Assembly (NCBI GenBank): GCA_937920345.1
Contig: CALGVA010000051.1
Coordinates: forward strand, 16,600 to 80,599
Direction: 5' to 3'
DNA: 64,000 bases
Origin: an uncultured Lachnospiraceae bacterium
Lineage (GTDB): Bacteria > Bacillota > Clostridia > Lachnospirales > Lachnospiraceae
The notes beneath the pieces are model-generated. The model was not told the origin of the DNA, did not search any database, and worked only from the letters and a program-made list of their open reading frames with translations. Of this stretch, positions 51,741-61,400 are shown piece by piece. How positions within the stretch are numbered: position 1 is the stretch's first letter; each line of letters begins with the position of its first letter. The position numbers and the translations under genes were made by a program.

Positions 51741-52817
51741 ATGGAACTGGAGCAGATCGAGCCTTTGCTTTATGCAAACGGATATCATAAAGTCCCGACC
51801 AATATGCCGCAGAGCGCATTTTATTTTCGTGAGGAAAATCAGGGGTATATTGTCATATTTGTCATGGATGATCGAAGCGGCGCGGACATTTCGCCGGAGT
51901 GGTGCGCGCGGATGAAAGAGAGAGGAATCGCATTTTTCCGCGATCACGGTAAGCAGGAAATTCATATGCTGACATGGATTTTGTCTGAGAGTGCGGAGCG
52001 GGCGAAGCGGCTGTGCAGTGGAGACAGTTTCTGCTGGGTTATAGACACGAGCATAAGACGACTGATTATATATGAGAATCAGGTGCCGGATTTCTATGGA
52101 TGGAAGACGGCGCTGGAACAATTTATGCTGGATCTGTCGGATTGTAACGATAGTCCGGACGAAATGCCGCGAAGCAAAGAGAGCTTAAACCGGAGTAAAT
52201 GGAGCCGGGAACAGATTGCGAAACTGCCCTGGGTCAATATTTGTCTGGTGGCAGTCAATGTGATCGTATTTCTGATATGTACATTTACCGATGATTTGTT
52301 ATATAATAAAGGTGCTCTTGGTGTCAGGGAGATCGTGGGTGACGGTTCGTATTACAGAATACTGACTTCGATGTTCCTGCACTCGAGTGTGAATCATCTT
52401 TTTAGTAATATGATCGTGTTGTATTATGTCGGGGAGATTGTGGAGAAGAAAATCGGGCATATTTTATATGCGGCGGTATATTTTCTGTCAGGAATTGCAG
52501 GTGCGGTTTTCTCTATGGGATACGAACTTTTGACGGGGAATTATTATTCTTCCGTGGGCGCCAGCGGCGCGGTTTTCGGTGTGGAAGGCGCGGTGCTTAT
52601 GCTGGTGATCATGTATCATGGTAAGCTGGAATATATGACGACCGGCAGGCTTGCGTTTGCCATTTTGTTTTCGCTTTACTGCGGGTTCACTGGTACTCAT
52701 GTCAATAATGCGGCGCATGTGGGAGGCATTATCATGGGATTTGCGTCGATGGCGGTGATTGCGATGCTGTGCCCGAAGATCAGGGCAGGAAAGGATAAAA
52801 ATAGCAATGAAAATTAA
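51741..52817 (+). CDS. Rhomboid family intramembrane serine protease
   Basis: This 358-residue protease has an N-terminal soluble domain (about 1-165) followed by six membrane helices. The catalytic Ser275 is in SVGASGAVFG and His326 in NNAAHVGGIIMGF; LTSMFLHSSVNHLFSNMIV is the family helix-2 region. It would cut membrane-anchored proteins within the bilayer; the substrate is unknown. The frame is open from TTG 51729, but GGAG lies 6 bases before ATG 51741. Its stop overlaps the flavodoxin-SCP2 gene by 11 bases, so the two are coupled. Confidence 0.93.
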   Translation: MELEQIEPLLYANGYHKVPTNMPQSAFYFREENQGYIVIFVMDDRSGADISPEWCARMKERGIAFFRDHGKQEIHMLTWILSESAERAKRLCSGDSFCWVIDTSIRRLIIYENQVPDFYGWKTALEQFMLDLSDCNDSPDEMPRSKESLNRSKWSREQIAKLPWVNICLVAVNVIVFLICTFTDDLLYNKGALGVREIVGDGSYYRILTSMFLHSSVNHLFSNMIVLYYVGEIVEKKIGHILYAAVYFLSGIAGAVFSMGYELLTGNYYSSVGASGAVFGVEGAVLMLVIMYHGKLEYMTTGRLAFAILFSLYCGFTGTHVNNAAHVGGIIMGFASMAVIAMLCPKIRAGKDKNSNEN

Positions 52818-53817
52818 CATTTACTACGGCGGACGAGGATTAATGGATGATCCGACTCTCTTCGTGATTAATAAGATGAAAGAAGTGCTGGAAGAGCTTC
52901 GCGTTACGGTGGAGTCGTTCCAGCTCTATGAGCTGAAGAACAGTATTACGACCCTTCCGCAAAGCCTTAAGACTGCAGACGGCGTTATCCTGGCGACGAC
53001 AGTGGAGTGGTACGGCATAGGCGGGTATATGCAGCAGTTTCTGGATTCCTGCTGGCTGTACGGTGATAAGGAGCGGATCAGTGAGATCTATATGTGCCCG
53101 ATCGTCATGTCAACCACATACGGGGAGCGGGGCGCTATGCTTGACCTGGATACGGCGTGGGAGATTCTGGGAGGTCTTCCCTGCGACGGTATCTGCGGAT
53201 ATATTACAGACACTTCTATTCTGGAAGAAAATGAGGAATATATTCGAATCATAGAGAAGAAAGCGGAGAACCTGTATCGTACGATTAACCAGAGGATGGC
53301 GTGTCTGCCGGCGAGTAATCAGGCTGTAAAACAGAAAGTAGCAATCACAAAAAATATTAATTTTACACCGCAGGAATCAGAACAGCTGTCACAGTATGTT
53401 GCCGATGATACTTATGTGCAGAGACAGAAAGCGGATATTCAGGAACTGGCAAGTATGTTCAGGGATATGATGGGAAGTAATGAGAAAGAGGATACAACGG
53501 AGTTTTTGAAAGAGATTCAGGAGCATTTCAAACCGCAGCCGGGATTGACGGGAGATTTTAAGATTGTAATAGAGGAGAAGAAAACGCCTCTGTTCATTAG
53601 CATAAACGGGGGCGATCTGCAATGTTTCTACGGTGAAGGCAGCCGTGCGGATGTGGGGATGCAGATGACCCGGGATGTCTTAAGCGATATCATAGCCGGA
53701 AAGACTACGTTTCAGGCGTCGTTTATGGCGGGCGATATGAAAATGAAAGGCGATTTCAAGGCGCTTCGTGTATTGGATCAGGCACTTGTGTTCGGCCGGG
53801 GACCGGTCGGAGTATAA
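52807..53817 (+). CDS. Flavodoxin-like reductase fused to an SCP2 sterol-carrier domain
   Basis: This is a 336-residue cytosolic protein. Residues 1-170 form a flavodoxin / NAD(P)H-dependent FMN reductase fold (INIYYGGRGLMDDPTLF, TTVEWYGIGGYMQQFLDSCW). Residues of about 240-334 form an SCP2 domain (LFISINGGDLQCFYGEGSRA, FMAGDMKMKGDFKALRVLDQ), a lipid-binding fold. A flavin reductase acting on a bound hydrophobic ligand is a reasonable inference. The frame opens upstream at 52759 inside the rhomboid gene; ATG 52807 with AAAGGA upstream is preferred. Confidence 0.82.
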   Translation: MKINIYYGGRGLMDDPTLFVINKMKEVLEELRVTVESFQLYELKNSITTLPQSLKTADGVILATTVEWYGIGGYMQQFLDSCWLYGDKERISEIYMCPIVMSTTYGERGAMLDLDTAWEILGGLPCDGICGYITDTSILEENEEYIRIIEKKAENLYRTINQRMACLPASNQAVKQKVAITKNINFTPQESEQLSQYVADDTYVQRQKADIQELASMFRDMMGSNEKEDTTEFLKEIQEHFKPQPGLTGDFKIVIEEKKTPLFISINGGDLQCFYGEGSRADVGMQMTRDVLSDIIAGKTTFQASFMAGDMKMKGDFKALRVLDQALVFGRGPVGV

Positions 53818-53879
53818 TAAATGTGAAGGACATTTGCGTGGATGAAAATGCCATTCACGCGGAAAGGCATGGTATTAAC

Positions 53880-54293
53880 ATGAAAGAGGCTAATTGTATT
53901 TTCTGTAAAATCGCAAATGGAGAAATTCCGTCCCAGACCTTGTATGAGGATGATATATTTCGTGTGATCCTTGATCTGGGACCGGCAACAAAGGGACATG
54001 CGCTGATCCTGCCCAAGGAACATTATGCGAATCTGTATGACCTGCCGGAGGAGACTGCCGGAGAGGTCATGAAACTTGCGAAAAAGATGGCGACTGAAAT
54101 GACGGAACGTCTCGGCTGTGAGGGATTTAATCTGGTTCAGAATAACGGAGATCTGGCGGGACAGACGGTATTTCATTTTCATATGCACCTGATTCCAAGA
54201 TATCGTGCGGACGGGCAGAAGATCGGATGGGAGCCGCAGGAAGTATCAATAGAAGAGCTGCAGCAGGTTAAGGAGCAGATCTGTCAGGGGTGA
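53880..54293 (+). CDS. HIT family nucleotide hydrolase/transferase
   Basis: This 137-residue protein has the HIT fold: the zinc/N-terminal signature CIFCKIANGEIPSQTLYEDD, and the catalytic triad HFHMH (His99, His101, His103) followed by LIPRY. HIT proteins cleave nucleoside phosphoramidates or dinucleotides, such as adenosine-5'-monophosphoramidate. The open frame extends upstream to a GTG at 53823, but the family N terminus begins at ATG 53880. It is 62 bases after the flavodoxin gene, on the same strand. Confidence 0.93.
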   Translation: MKEANCIFCKIANGEIPSQTLYEDDIFRVILDLGPATKGHALILPKEHYANLYDLPEETAGEVMKLAKKMATEMTERLGCEGFNLVQNNGDLAGQTVFHFHMHLIPRYRADGQKIGWEPQEVSIEELQQVKEQICQG

Positions 54294-54359
54294 CCGGATA
54301 TTGTGGGATGCTGTTATCGGTATATATATCGGGACGGCGCAGGAAAGGACAGCATATCA

Positions 54360-55202
54360 ATGCGAATGGTAGATGTGGCGGAGGTCACAAGAAATATTAA
54401 AGAAATGTGTATAGAGGCGAACCATTTCCTCGCAGAGGATATGGATGAGGCGATGAAGCGGGCGGTACAGGACGAGAAAGCGCCGCTGGGCAGGCAGATT
54501 CTGTGCCAGCTGCAGGACAATCTGAAGATTGCCGGGGAGGATATGATACCGATCTGTCAGGATACCGGTATGGCGGTAATCTTTATGGAGATCGGGCAGG
54601 AGATTCATTTCACAGGGGGCTCTCTGGAAGATGCGGTCAATGAGGGCGTCAGACAGGGATATGTGGAAGGCTATCTGCGTAAATCCGTGGTCGGCGATCC
54701 TCTGATTCGTGAGAACACGAAGGACAATACGCCGGCTGTGATTCACTATGAGATGACGGCCGGGGAGAATCTGAAGATCACGGTTGCGCCGAAGGGATTC
54801 GGTAGTGAGAACATGAGCAGAGTGTTTATGCTTAAGCCGGCAGACGGTATAGAGGGCGTGAAGAATGCGATTCTAACCGCCGTCAGGGATGCCGGACCGA
54901 ATGCGTGCCCGCCGATGGTTGTAGGTGTGGGCATAGGCGGGACTTTTGAAAAATGTGCTCTGTTAGCGAAGAAGGCGTTGACAAGACCGGTGAATGAGCG
55001 TTCTGAGATACCTTACGTGAAGGAACTGGAAGAAGAACTGCTGACAACAATCAATGGTACGGGAATCGGTCCCGGTGGTCTTGGCGGTACGACGACGGCG
55101 CTGGCGGTCAATATTAATACTTATCCGACACACATTGCGGGGCTTCCGGTGGCAGTCAACATTTGCTGTCATGTGAACAGGCATGCAGTGCGGGTATTGT
55201 AA
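54360..55202 (+). CDS. Class I fumarate hydratase, alpha (TtdA-like) subunit
   Basis: This is a 280-residue subunit of an oxygen-sensitive iron-sulfur hydro-lyase, which converts fumarate to malate (or tartrate to oxaloacetate in the TtdAB branch). The three cysteines for the 4Fe-4S cluster are visible in PICQDTGMAV, NACPPMVVGVGIGG and NICCHVNRHA. In two-subunit enzymes this half carries the cluster and the beta subunit completes the site. The frame opens at 54303; ATG 54360 follows AAGGA and starts the family sequence. Confidence 0.92.
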   Translation: MRMVDVAEVTRNIKEMCIEANHFLAEDMDEAMKRAVQDEKAPLGRQILCQLQDNLKIAGEDMIPICQDTGMAVIFMEIGQEIHFTGGSLEDAVNEGVRQGYVEGYLRKSVVGDPLIRENTKDNTPAVIHYEMTAGENLKITVAPKGFGSENMSRVFMLKPADGIEGVKNAILTAVRDAGPNACPPMVVGVGIGGTFEKCALLAKKALTRPVNERSEIPYVKELEEELLTTINGTGIGPGGLGGTTTALAVNINTYPTHIAGLPVAVNICCHVNRHAVRVL

Positions 55203-55326
55203 GATGCAGGAGCATATTGTGATGGTCCTAAGGATGAGGCGGCATGTGACAGAGAACGGTGCGGCGGCCTGCAGATATGGAACAGAAGCCGTTTTATACG
55301 TAACAGAGATATAACCTGGAGGAAAG

Positions 55327-55869
55327 ATGGAACGACATATACAGACACCCATGAACAAAGAAGAGGCAGCAATGCTGCGTGCAGGAGACTATGTGTACAT
55401 AAGCGGCACGATCTATACGGCGAGGGACGCAGCGCATAAGAGAATGTACGAGACGTTAGCGCAAGGCGGGAAACTTCCTCTTGAAATGGAACATAATGTC
55501 ATCTATTATATGGGTCCTTCACCGGCGAGGGAAGGCAGACCGATCGGATCTGCCGGTCCGACGACTGCCAGCCGTATGGATAAATACACGCCCGCGCTGC
55601 TGGATCTGGGACTGATCGGGATGATCGGTAAAGGCAAACGGTCGGAGGCGGTGAAAGAAGCGATCGTCAGGAACGGAGCGGTGTATTTTGCAGCGGTCGG
55701 CGGTGCAGGCGCGCTGCTGTCGAAATCTATCACGCGGTCGGAAGTGATCGCCTACGACGACCTTGGGACAGAGGCAATACGCCGGCTGGAAGTGAATGAT
55801 TTTCCTGTTATTGTAGTTATTGATTCCGAGGGAACGGACCTGTATGAGACGGTGATGACCCGATCGTGA
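55327..55869 (+). CDS. Class I fumarate hydratase, beta (TtdB-like) subunit
   Basis: This 180-residue partner of the alpha subunit encoded 124 bases upstream corresponds to the C-terminal part of single-chain FumA. Family landmarks are GDYVYISGTIYTARDAAHKR, YYMGPSPAREGRPIGSAGPT, and the RNGAVYFAAVGGAGALLSKS segment. With the alpha subunit it makes a complete anaerobic fumarase. GGAGGAAAG lies upstream of the ATG. Co-transcription with the alpha gene is likely, although the gap is longer than usual and shows no regulatory signal I can identify. Confidence 0.93.
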   Translation: MERHIQTPMNKEEAAMLRAGDYVYISGTIYTARDAAHKRMYETLAQGGKLPLEMEHNVIYYMGPSPAREGRPIGSAGPTTASRMDKYTPALLDLGLIGMIGKGKRSEAVKEAIVRNGAVYFAAVGGAGALLSKSITRSEVIAYDDLGTEAIRRLEVNDFPVIVVIDSEGTDLYETVMTRS

Positions 55870-55921
55870 TGTATGTTATGGAAGATTCCATAAGATATCC
55901 AAGAAAAATCAGGTGAAAGCG

Positions 55922-55950
55922 TTGACAAACAGGAACAGCTCCGGTATAAT
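55922..55950 (+). promoter_or_regulatory. Consensus sigma-A promoter of tRNA-Ser
   Basis: TTGACA (55922-55927) and TATAAT (55945-55950) are both perfect and are 17 bases apart. Transcription would start near 55957, about 53 bases upstream of the mature tRNA. Confidence 0.9.
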
Positions 55951-56009
55951 AACATGTGCGCTGTGGTTGAGCGTGAGACAAATATATTGGTAGAGGATAT
56001 TCAGACTGT

Positions 56010-56097
56010 GGAGAAATACTCAAGAGGCTGAAGAGGCGCCCCTGCTAAGGGTGTAGGTCGCTTGCGCGGCGCGAGGGTTCAAATCCCTCTTTCTCCG
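56010..56097 (+). tRNA. tRNA-Ser (anticodon GCT)
   Basis: This is an 88-base class II tRNA: acceptor GGAGAAA/TTTCTCC, anticodon arm CGCCC-CTGCTAA-GGGTG with anticodon GCT, a long variable arm (GGTCGCTTGCGCGGC region), and T-arm GAGGG-TTCAAAT-CCCTC. The discriminator is G, as expected for serine; CCA is not encoded. A consensus promoter and a strong terminator show it is a single-gene unit. Confidence 0.95.
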
Positions 56098-56113
56098 TTA
56101 CATCTACCAGACA

Positions 56114-56145
56114 AAGAAGTGTCGGTATTCCGGCACTTCTTTTTT
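56114..56145 (+). terminator. Terminator of tRNA-Ser
   Basis: AAGAAGTGTCGG (56114-56125) pairs with CCGGCACTTCTT (56130-56141) with one G-U-type mismatch around a TATT loop, followed by more T residues. It could also stop the converging GGDEF gene. Confidence 0.9.
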
Positions 56146-56151
56146 CTCTGC

Positions 56152-58053
56152 TTATTTGCGGCGACCGGCTCTGGAACGTTTCTGCTCATACATAGCCCGA
56201 TCAGCCTGTTCAGTAAGCTGCTTTAAGTCGAAATCAGAGCGGATCGTGGTGGTTGCCACGCCGATGCTGGCAGAAATACGATATTCTTTTGTGTGCAGTT
56301 TATTGTAGTTGTCCAGATACCGGTTGATTTTATAAATCAGAAGCGTGATCTCTTCTTCAGTGTATCCTGCGGTCAGCAGATAGAATTCATCGCCGCCGGG
56401 TCTGGCACAGATGTCGCCCTCTTTTACAGCGTTTTTCAAAGCCTGTCCCAGTACGCAGATTGCAAAATCTCCTTCGCTGTGTCCGTAAGTGTCATTGATA
56501 TATTTCAGCCCATCCAGATCCAGTACAAAGGATGAAACAGATGTGCCGGTATCCTGTGTTTTTTCGATCAGCTGTTCCGCCATCAGTTTATAGCCATGAC
56601 GGTTATAGAGCCCTGTCATTTCGTCATGCATATAGATTTCCTCCAGCCTGCTGACAAGTAGCCCAGTGCGCTTGTTTTCCGCAATGTTACGCAGCATACT
56701 GTTGATATTCATGATCCATGAGAGGAAATCAACTTCGCAGATGATCTGGTTATCTTCGTATGCAATGGCAATGTAGCCAAACGCCTTATCGCTGAAATAT
56801 AAAGGGTAGAAGATGTAACAGGAGGTCTCGCTGTCAAAGAGATAATCGGGCAGCGGGTTTTGTTTGGTAAAACTGCATTCATGCGTGCGCCTGCCATTTT
56901 TATATGAAAATTTGAGCAGTATAATGTCCTGATCTGCGATGTCGTCCTCGGAAAAAGTAATCGTGCGGATATGGGAAGAAACGGAATCCCAGTCCGAATA
57001 CAGACATAGATATAATTCACGGCATCCGGGAATCTGTGAAACAAAATTTTCTAAAAGCTCCACGCCGTCATTGATGTCTACGGTTACTAGCAGAGAAGCA
57101 GCCATATGAATATTGTTTGTGATGGTGGCTTCATATTCTCCCACTTTCAGTCCCATTTCGTGCTGAAAATAGAAAGGATTCTTATGATGTCTGGCGGGAC
57201 ATCCACAGGAACCGCCGATGTGGGGGTCGGATGTTATGACTGTGACCGGAGGCAGTTCTTCTCCGTGCATAGCCGAGAGCAGCAGCTCCATGGCACGGAC
57301 TCCCATTTCTTTCGTCGGAAAAGTGACTGATGTCAGAGGCGGATCGATAGCCTGCCCTTCCTCCAGCATGTCAGTGCCTGTTACGGCAATATCTTCGGGA
57401 ACGCGATACCCCTTGTCAAGAAGTGCACGGATCATGCCAAGCGCCATACGGTCATTGTAGCAGACGATCGCATCGGGTTTGGCCGTGGCAGTGAAATGTT
57501 CAGCGGCAGCCTCCAGATCTTTACTGTCGTAAGTGCACTCATAGATATCTTCTGCCGTGACCTGCAGACCATGTCTGGCCATAACCTGTTTAAATACATT
57601 GCGGCGGCTGTCGGAAAAATATGTCTGCAGCGTATTGCCGAGATAGCAGATATGCTTAAACCCGTGTGTTCCAATCAGATGTTCCGTAATCTGCCCGGTA
57701 GCGGTGTCGTTGTCCAGCGCTATGGAAGGATATTGTCCGTGCTGCTGCGTGATCTCAAGAATCGGACAGCTGCATTTGGCCTGTAAAGTTCTGGAAATAA
57801 GCTGTGGCAGGTCATTGGTGACATACGTGCTCGATATAAATATGACGCCGCAGAAATCATCAAAATTCGGGATGCGCAGAATACTTTCCTCTCCGAGCCT
57901 GTAATTACCCGGAGTCACCTCATCTGTAGATGAAAATATTTCTACACAGTATCCGTATTCGGAAGCCTGATCTATGATACCCTGACAGATACTGCGCTGG
58001 TATTCTCCGACAATATGTGATACGAAAATGCCAATTTTCTTAGTATGGTACAT
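56152..58053 (-). CDS. LacI/PBP-like sensor fused to GGDEF diguanylate cyclase
   Basis: This is a 633-residue cytosolic protein with no signal peptide, membrane helix or helix-turn-helix. Residues 1-275 are a periplasmic-binding-protein-like ligand domain of the LacI/GalR type (KKIGIFVSHIVGEYQRSIC, AIVCYNDRMALGMIRALLDK). A central sensor region follows (about 300-450). The C-terminal GGDEF domain has intact RPGGDEF (553-557) and DEMTGLYNRHGY, so it should make cyclic-di-GMP. The I-site position reads KEGD rather than RxxD, so feedback inhibition may be weak. The frame opens at 58071, but GGAGGGG upstream marks ATG 58053. It is divergent from a secreted beta-glucanase. Confidence 0.9.
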   Translation of the reverse strand: MYHTKKIGIFVSHIVGEYQRSICQGIIDQASEYGYCVEIFSSTDEVTPGNYRLGEESILRIPNFDDFCGVIFISSTYVTNDLPQLISRTLQAKCSCPILEITQQHGQYPSIALDNDTATGQITEHLIGTHGFKHICYLGNTLQTYFSDSRRNVFKQVMARHGLQVTAEDIYECTYDSKDLEAAAEHFTATAKPDAIVCYNDRMALGMIRALLDKGYRVPEDIAVTGTDMLEEGQAIDPPLTSVTFPTKEMGVRAMELLLSAMHGEELPPVTVITSDPHIGGSCGCPARHHKNPFYFQHEMGLKVGEYEATITNNIHMAASLLVTVDINDGVELLENFVSQIPGCRELYLCLYSDWDSVSSHIRTITFSEDDIADQDIILLKFSYKNGRRTHECSFTKQNPLPDYLFDSETSCYIFYPLYFSDKAFGYIAIAYEDNQIICEVDFLSWIMNINSMLRNIAENKRTGLLVSRLEEIYMHDEMTGLYNRHGYKLMAEQLIEKTQDTGTSVSSFVLDLDGLKYINDTYGHSEGDFAICVLGQALKNAVKEGDICARPGGDEFYLLTAGYTEEEITLLIYKINRYLDNYNKLHTKEYRISASIGVATTTIRSDFDLKQLTEQADRAMYEQKRSRAGRRK

Positions 58054-58095
58054 ATTATACCCCTCCGACACACTGACGATTATTAGTTACCCTTA

Positions 58096-58124
58096 AGTAT
58101 AATGGAGAATATCGGAAAAAACAA
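58096..58124 (-). promoter_or_regulatory. Promoter of the PBP-GGDEF gene
   Basis: On the minus strand, TTGTTT (58119-58124) and TATACT (58096-58101) are 17 bases apart, 43 bases upstream of the start codon. Confidence 0.6.
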
Positions 58125-58319
58125 TGAAACTCTCTACGGAATACAAATTACGGTTGTAAATCCTGGAGTAAAACATTGCAATTCTAAAAAAATGACACCC
58201 CTATAAAAAAAGGATACTTAAAGATGCTTTATAAAAATTTTATAATTGATGCATTACCATTTTTATATTTGCTGCGTATTGGGTGTGGATGGAGAGCTTT
58301 ATGTAATCTTGAGCCATTC

Positions 58320-58347
58320 TTGAGACAATTACTATAGTGATTATAAA
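58320..58347 (+). promoter_or_regulatory. Candidate promoter of the GH16 gene
   Basis: TTGAGA (58320-58325) and TATAAA (58342-58347) are 16 bases apart. The -35 lies in a short direct repeat (CTTGAGCCATT / CTTGAGACAATT, from about 58309) that could be a regulator site. Confidence 0.4.
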
Positions 58348-58428
58348 AATGGGACAGGATATTACTTGCGGTTAGAACATGCAGAACCAAAGTAATGCAA
58401 GACACAATTTTTAAAGGAGGATTTTATT

Positions 58429-61400
58429 ATGAGGCATGGCAGAACGTTTCGTAAGCGTTTACTCACGTTCCTGCTCAGTCTGGCAATGGTACTCACTTCT
58501 GTGAATGTGCCGATGCTTACTGTGCGGGCGGAAGAAGAGACACTTGACGAGAACGACAACAATGACGCAGTGGCATTGCCGGCGGATGATGCAGATCAGG
58601 ATGCTGTGGGTGATGATGCGGAGGGAGATGTACCTGAAGAGGAGACAGAATCCACGGATCCATCACAGGATGCGGCAGCACCCGAAGAAGATCAGAATCC
58701 GGTGGAGGAGCCTGAAAACACAGTCACGGCCACAGGAGATCTGACAGCGCCGGTTGGTGTTGTAGCGGAATACTGGACGAATAAAGATGCAAACGAAGGC
58801 AAGATTCGCGTTGTTTTCCAGGAAGTATCGGGTGCAACAGCGTATAAGATTCTTGTCGATGGTGAAGTAGCAGCCGAGGGAAATGCGGCAACAGAACAGT
58901 GGCTGGAAAATACGTTTGCTGTGGGATCGCATGAAGTGACCGTTGTAGCGGTTAACGAAAGTGGGGAGAGCAGCCCGTCAGAGGTTACTTCTGCCAGTAC
59001 ATTTACGATTCCTGATCCTGACGCTGAAGAAACCAAGGCGCCGGCGGCACCGTCAGGGGTTGTGGCAGGATACTGGAATACTGATGACGCTAATAAGGGG
59101 AAAATAAAAGTTGAATGGAACAGCGTCTACGGTGATGGTGGTACACCGACAAGCTGGGAAGTCTATATTGACGGTAAGCTGGTTGGAACAGAAACTCAGG
59201 TAGCAGCTTATTTCTACAATAATACATATGCCGCAGGAACACATACTGTAAAAGTAGTTGCGGTTAATGATATAGGAGAATCTGCGCCTGCGACGGTCAC
59301 CTTTGAGCTGAATGAAGAACAGGCAGGCGGAACGGATGCTGACGAGGGAGAGCCTGTCGAAACGCTCGTTAGTTCTGATATAGATTTGACGGGGCTGGTA
59401 GCGGCTACAGAAAATTCCGACGGGACAAATGCTGGTATTTGGAATGCATGGACCAATGCCGGAGTGACGGCACAGGGAGCCGCGAACTCTACGGTTACCT
59501 TTACATATCCGTCAGGCAAGTGCACAACCAATTGGGCATTACAGTTCCAGACGGATGAAAGCATTGATATGGTAGAGGGAGAGTTTTACACACTGACATT
59601 TACGGCGGAATCATCCATTCCGCGTTCCATGGAAGTGTGCATGACACATACGACTAATCCGGATACATATGAGTCTGTTGAATATAATAACTTAAAATAT
59701 AAGCTTCCTTCAGAAGAGGCAACGGAAGTCACCTATGTATTTGCGGCGGAGGCTACAGCGCAGTGCAAGATTCACTTCTTACTGGGTACGCAGCCGGATG
59801 ATAAATCTCCGCTTTGGGAGCAGGCAGGCGGACATACATTAAAGCTTTCCAATATTTCTCTGGTAAAGGGTAAAGCTGTTGCGGAAGAAGGCGCGAATGC
59901 AGCGGCTGCAGTGGATTCTGATAAAGCAGGATTAAAGGCGGCAATTGCTGAGTGTGAAGCGTTAAAGGCAGAAGATTATGACGAGGAGTCTTTCGAGGCG
60001 CTTACGTCTGCTTTGGCTGCAGCGAAGTCTGTATCAGAGAGTGCTTCTTCCACGAAGAAAGATGTAGATGAAGCATTGACAGATCTGCAGATTGCGCAGG
60101 CTTCTTTGCGCGAGAGCGGGTATGTGCCGCCGGCGGGTCCGGTAACGATGGCTGATCCGATTAACTTTGAAGAGTTAGCGATGACAACTTATCGTTCACA
60201 GGATGACGACGGATGGGGTGGTGATAATAATGTTCAGTGGGCATATGATAAGACGATTGCCACGATTTCCGCGGATAGCTTTGGCAATCCTGCAAAATGG
60301 GCTGTTCAGTGGGGAACAAAAGGATTAGCATCACCTGTTGATAACAATGTATTTGAATTTGATGTTGCCTCAACGATTGATAAGAGCATTGTTTTCAAAG
60401 ATGAGAATGCAGGGTCGACGGCAACGCTTGAACTGAAGGCTGGTGAAACGACACATTATGCCCAAAGAGTAAACGGGAAATCTTTTGGTTTCACATTTGA
60501 TCTTGGCGGTGGCGGCGCGGGCACGCTTACCTTCACCAACATGAAGTTTGGTGAGGAAGTTTCTTATTATAACTTTAAAGAACAAGAAGCAGCTGGTAAT
60601 CTTAACACGCATTTTGGCGATTGGGCGGGAGCGGTAGCAACCGGAACTGCCACAGAGGACAGCTATACGATCAGCGCATCGAATTTTGGTAATCAGACCT
60701 GGGGAGTTCAGCTCATATTAAGTAATTTTATTAATATTGCAACGACTTCAATTTATAAGATCGGTGTAACGGTTGAATCTACGGTTGACAAGGACATCAT
60801 GATCAAATTAGGTAATCCTGCTGAGGATAATGATGTACTTGCACAGGAGGAGATTTCCTTAAAGGCGAATACACCGCAGACGATTGAGCTGGAAAGCACG
60901 CTCTGGGATAAAGAACTGTCCAGCACACTGTTCTTTGCATGCGGTGGCGGCGAAAGCACCGGGGATATCAAGATATCAAAGTTATACTTTATATCTAAGA
61001 CTCCTTCGGCTAAAGACGCGCCTGTTTTGACAGCCGGAAAGAAGAGCGATAAGGCAAACGGTTATCGTATTGGCGAAGCTGTCGAACTGATTTATGACGA
61101 GAGTGCGGCAGACTGGGCGGATTGCATTACTGCTGTTAATGTCAATAATAAGCCGCTTTCTTCTGAGAAATATACAATTTCTAAGGAAGATCACAAGATC
61201 AGTGTAAATGCCGATGTATTTAAGAAGTATGATGTGTATGATTTCGTGATCACGGCAGAAAATTATGGGGATATTAAGATCAGAATACCTGTATATGATC
61301 CCAGCGTAGACAGTGAAGACTGGAAGCAGGAATGGGCAGATGAGTTTGACGGAACAGAACTTGATTCCTCCAAGTGGGATTGTGAAATCGGAATCAGATC

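Larger units (their letters stand above)
58072..58428. other. Divergent promoter region of the GGDEF and GH16 genes
   Basis: This 357-base A/T-rich region holds a minus-strand promoter (58096-58124), a 17-base palindrome TTATAAAAATTTTATAA (58229-58245), a weak plus-strand promoter candidate (58320-58347), and the GH16 ribosome site AAAGGAGG. The leader of the GH16 mRNA would be about 75 bases. Confidence 0.5.
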
